NCBI RefSeq assembly: GCF_030410395.1
Contig: NZ_JAUHHF010000005.1
Coordinates: 124,001 to 188,000 of the forward strand
Direction: 5' to 3'
Length of the DNA stretch: 64,000 bases
Origin: Zwartia panacis
GTDB lineage: Bacteria > Pseudomonadota > Gammaproteobacteria > Burkholderiales > Burkholderiaceae_B
The notes under the pieces are model-generated. The model saw nothing but the letters and a program-made list of their open reading frames with translations, was not told the origin of the DNA and did not search any database. How positions within the stretch are numbered: the stretch's first letter is position 1; every line of letters begins with the position of its first letter. The translations under genes and the position numbers were made by a program. Shown here in pieces: positions 61,392 to 64,000 of this stretch.

Positions 61392-62378
61392 TTAAACTTT
61401 TGACGCGGGCGGCTGTGTCAGTCCACCCACGCGCTCATCCTCAAGCGCTCGCCTGACCTGGACGAGCTCAGCACCGACTGCGACAGCAATCTCTGCGGGG
61501 GTGCGACTACCGATTTGTAAACCAACGGGGCCATGTAGCCGATCGACCTCTTCTTCGCTTAAATCAAAACTTAGCAGGCGTTCGCGACGCTTACTTTGAT
61601 TGCGTACCGAACCTAACGCGCCGACGTAAAAGGCTTTGGATTTCAAGGCCTCAAGCAAGGCCATATCGTCAAGTTTTGGATCATGGGTGATCGCGACGAT
61701 CGCAGTACGTGAATCCGTCTGAATGGCGAGTACCGCGTCGTCAGGCATGCCTGGCTGCAATGTCACGCCCGGCATATCCCAATCGGCTGTGAATTCCTCG
61801 CGGGGATCGCAGATGATGACTTGAAATTCAAGCATCGTGGCGATTTGCGCCAAGGCGCGGGCAGTTTGGTTCGCCCCGATGATCAATAGTCGCCAGTGCG
61901 GTCCATAGACAAAATGGCAGCCATCCTCTTTGACCTCGGTCAGCTGGCCAGGACGCGCATTGGTGAGCGTCGAGATACCGGTCGACATATCGAGCCAGCG
62001 ACCAATAAGCTGCTGCGCCTCTGTTGAGGCGACCACTTGTTCAAGCCAGTCGCTTTTGGCGAGAGGTTCGATCACGAGTCGTAAGGTCCCTCCGCAAGGC
62101 AGTCCAAATCGCGCTGCTTCGTCTTGTGAAACACCGTAGCGTGCCCATTCGGGCTTGTCTGGCAGACGTCCCTCTTGTGCGCGTGCGATCAGATCGTCCT
62201 CGATACAGCCCCCCGAAACTGAACCAATCACCCGACCGTCTTTGCGTACGGCCAGCATGGCACCGGCCTGTCGTGGCGCCGAACCCCAGGTTTTGACAAC
62301 CGTTGCCAAGTGGACAATATGGCCGGCAAGTACCCATTCGCGGGCTTGTTTCAACACTTCGGTATCAAGAGAGTCCAT
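61392..62378 (-). CDS. XdhC-family protein
   Basis: The protein has 328 residues. The N-terminal XdhC/CoxI domain has VVKTWGSAPRQAGAMLAV, SVSGGCIEDDLI and GLPCGGTL with the sulfur-carrying Cys. The C-terminal Rossmann domain has LLIIGANQTARALAQIA, CDPREEF and GALGSVRNQSKRRERL. XdhC proteins insert sulfurated molybdenum cofactor into xanthine-dehydrogenase-type enzymes; no such enzyme is in the window. Confidence 0.85.
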   Translation of the reverse strand: MDSLDTEVLKQAREWVLAGHIVHLATVVKTWGSAPRQAGAMLAVRKDGRVIGSVSGGCIEDDLIARAQEGRLPDKPEWARYGVSQDEAARFGLPCGGTLRLVIEPLAKSDWLEQVVASTEAQQLIGRWLDMSTGISTLTNARPGQLTEVKEDGCHFVYGPHWRLLIIGANQTARALAQIATMLEFQVIICDPREEFTADWDMPGVTLQPGMPDDAVLAIQTDSRTAIVAITHDPKLDDMALLEALKSKAFYVGALGSVRNQSKRRERLLSFDLSEEEVDRLHGPVGLQIGSRTPAEIAVAVGAELVQVRRALEDERVGGLTQPPASKV

Positions 62379-62474
62379 GCTGCTTTTTTTCAGAAATTAA
62401 GTTGGGGCGGGCACAGTAGATGTTCAATCAGTATACTGAGCGCCTTTACCAGCGTCGAGATCGAGTTGAACCTC

Positions 62475-63293
62475 ATGGATCCATTATTTATCCTGGCTCT
62501 TGCCATTCTAGGCTGTGTCACCGGTTTTGCAGCCGGTTTGTTGGGCATTGGCGGCGGCATGCTGTTGGTCCCGTTCCTGACATTGCTCCTGACCTGGCAA
62601 GGATTGCCCCTCGAGTTGATTGTCCATGCCGCAATCGCGACCTCGATGGCTTCGATTTTGTTTACTTCGGTCTCAAGTGTTCGGGCGCACAACAAAAAGG
62701 GGGCGGTGCGTTGGGATCTGGTTGCGGCCCTGACCCCCGGCATCGTCGTGGGTGGCCTGATCGCGGGGGGGGCGATTTTTTCTTTCCTCAAAACAGGCTG
62801 GTTGGCACTGTTTTTCGCTGTATTCGTAGGCTATTCCGCCTATCAGATGTTGCGCGACAAAAAGCCCAAGGCTTCGCGCCAGATGCCAGGCAAGGTGGGT
62901 ACAGTTGGCGCGGGTGGCACGATTGGTTTTGTTTCGGGCTTGGTCGGTGCGGGTGGCGGCTTTATCTCCGTGCCTTTCATGCTGTGGTGCAATGTCCCGC
63001 TGCACCAGGCTGTGGGTACTTCAGCGGCCTTGGGATTTCCGATCGCGCTGGCTAACACGATTGGTTATGTGTGGTCCGGCTGGCACAAAGAAGGGCTGCC
63101 TTTTGAAATGGTCGGCTACATCTACTGGCCGGCTTTGATTATTTTGGCGGCTTGCAGTGTGGTGCTTGCCCCTGTGGGAGCCCGCGCGGCGCACAACCTT
63201 CCGGTCAAGACGCTCAAGCGCATCTTCGCTTATCTGCTCTTTGGCTTGTCAGCCTACATGGCTTATAAAGCCTACTATTCATTTTTCGGTTGA
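62475..63293 (+). CDS. TauE/SafE-family sulfite/anion exporter
   Basis: The protein has 272 residues from the ATG at 62475 (MDPLFILAL); the longer frame crosses into the xdhC gene. Eight membrane segments in two halves, each with the family glycine motif: CVTGFAAGLLGIGGGMLLVP and GFVSGLVGAGGGFISVP. The substrate is unknown: sulfite, sulfoacetate or another organic anion. It converges on the methyltransferase with a 15-base overlap. Confidence 0.87.
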   Translation: MDPLFILALAILGCVTGFAAGLLGIGGGMLLVPFLTLLLTWQGLPLELIVHAAIATSMASILFTSVSSVRAHNKKGAVRWDLVAALTPGIVVGGLIAGGAIFSFLKTGWLALFFAVFVGYSAYQMLRDKKPKASRQMPGKVGTVGAGGTIGFVSGLVGAGGGFISVPFMLWCNVPLHQAVGTSAALGFPIALANTIGYVWSGWHKEGLPFEMVGYIYWPALIILAACSVVLAPVGARAAHNLPVKTLKRIFAYLLFGLSAYMAYKAYYSFFG

Positions 63294-64000
63294 TTTTCGC
63301 TGAATCGCGCTCACACTGATGCGCGTTTCACCTGACTGACCGCGCCGGATAGCGCTGCGCCAGGCATGGCCATAGGCAACCTCGATCGTGAGGTGGATGC
63401 GGCCATCGGGCTGACGTTGCAAAGCAAGCGCATCAAGCAAGCGTTGCCGCCATTGGCGAGTGGCGAGACCTGCGCGTCGACCGAGCGCGGGATTGCCACC
63501 AAGATTTTTCACATCCTGCAGAAGTTTTTCTGCAGAGGGATAAGTCAAGGTCAGGACCTCCTGATCCATGACTGGATCGGCAAAACCCTTTTCAATCAGC
63601 AGATCTCCAAAGTCATGCATGTCGACAAAGTTTGGCGTTGCGGTGGTGAGTCCCGCGGTCGTCAACGCCTCGCGAAGCTCCTGCATCGTGGCGGGACCAA
63701 AGCAAGAAAAAAAGACCAGTCCGTTGGGTCGGATGATGCGTCCCCATTCCTGTAAAACTTCGTGAGGAGCAGGATGCCAGTGCAGCGCGAGATTGGACCA
63801 GACTAGATCGATGGATTCGGGTTGTAGACCTGAGTGCGCCAGGTCTGTTTGGATCCATGCGGTGGCGGGAGGGTGTCCACGCAAGCGGCTGAGCCATTCG
63901 CGCCAGCCGTGAGGAAAAATCTTTTTTGCGCGTTGTTGCGCGAGTTTGAGTAAGCCTGGGTTGTGATCTTGTCCCAGGATACGCGCAAGAGGGTAACGTG
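63279..64000 (-). CDS. SAM-dependent methyltransferase, BioC-like, 5' end outside the window
   Basis: The frame stays open to the window edge, so at least 240 residues are visible and the start is missing. ARILGQDHNPGLL precedes a TDL segment and the motif IDLVWSNLALHWHPAPHEVLQEWGRIIRPNGLVFFSCFGP, typical of Methyltransf_11 proteins of the BioC/malonyl-ACP methyltransferase type. The SAM-binding glycine loop lies beyond the edge or is not visible in the part shown. BioC assignment is tentative. Confidence 0.75.
   Translation of the reverse strand, partial: RYPLARILGQDHNPGLLKLAQQRAKKIFPHGWREWLSRLRGHPPATAWIQTDLAHSGLQPESIDLVWSNLALHWHPAPHEVLQEWGRIIRPNGLVFFSCFGPATMQELREALTTAGLTTATPNFVDMHDFGDLLIEKGFADPVMDQEVLTLTYPSAEKLLQDVKNLGGNPALGRRAGLATRQWRQRLLDALALQRQPDGRIHLTIEVAYGHAWRSAIRRGQSGETRISVSAIQRKSTEK

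Noticed and set aside
1-64000. CRISPR arrays, tRNA or rRNA genes
   Set aside because: No regular spacer-repeat array and no cloverleaf or rRNA-like stretch was noticed on reading; a tRNAscan and CRISPR finder run would settle it.

Overview
The window looks like a chromosomal segment of a betaproteobacterium of the order Burkholderiales, probably near the Alcaligenaceae. The evidence is the housekeeping order dprA-def-fmt and rsmB-DUF4390-ntrY-ntrX, a Bug/TctC-type periplasmic receptor, tricarballylate oxidation genes and a complete urea ABC transporter. This is inferred from gene content; no rRNA or tRNA gene was seen.

Bases 1 to about 13,950 are an AT-rich mobile island whose left end lies outside the window. 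It holds a GIY-YIG-like protein with six exact 30-residue repeats, a tiny ORF, a ribbon-helix-helix repressor, a candidate HUH nickase, a phage-T4-type sliding clamp (gp45-like) with a clamp-loader ATPase (gp44-like) lacking its collar domain, a DUF3102-like protein, two unknown convergent genes, a giant SF1 helicase fused to a Vsr/MTES_1575-type nuclease with a coupled partner gene (a likely defence module), and a small plus a large serine recombinase at the right edge. The clamp/loader pair, without polymerase or second loader subunit, and the helicase-nuclease cassette are the best candidates for an undescribed system.

Bases 13,950-22,214 hold three paralogous exported choloylglycine-hydrolase-type (Cys-Ntn) amidases interleaved with a split two-component system (7TMR-DISM kinase, then response regulator), an outer-membrane porin-like protein and two unknown membrane proteins. 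Decameric direct repeats in front of the second hydrolase look like the regulator's binding site. Bases 22,336-26,468 hold a second, QseBC-like two-component system, a PepSY protein and, divergently, an SHP / diheme cytochrome c / cytochrome b561 electron-transfer operon.

Bases 26,475-41,392 are metabolic and envelope genes: TPR glycosyltransferase, ThDP enzyme + SDR + Bug receptor, gamma-glutamyltransferase, class III aminotransferase with a divergent MocR regulator and clear operator repeats, Lrp, an SMP-30-like lactonase, and a beta-propeller / polysaccharide deacetylase / sterol desaturase operon. Bases 41,479-50,272 carry tcuAB and urtABCDE; urtA has a near-consensus sigma-54 promoter. 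Three copies of a ~200-bp nested palindromic repeat flank the urt operon. Their scaffold is conserved, but their inverted arms differ from copy to copy while staying self-complementary within each copy.

Bases 50,637-64,000 are core genes: yggS, azurin, dprA, def, a SemiSWEET, fmt, rimO, rsmB, DUF4390, ntrY, an NtrX-like regulator without an AAA+ domain, xdhC, a TauE/SafE permease and a methyltransferase cut by the window end.
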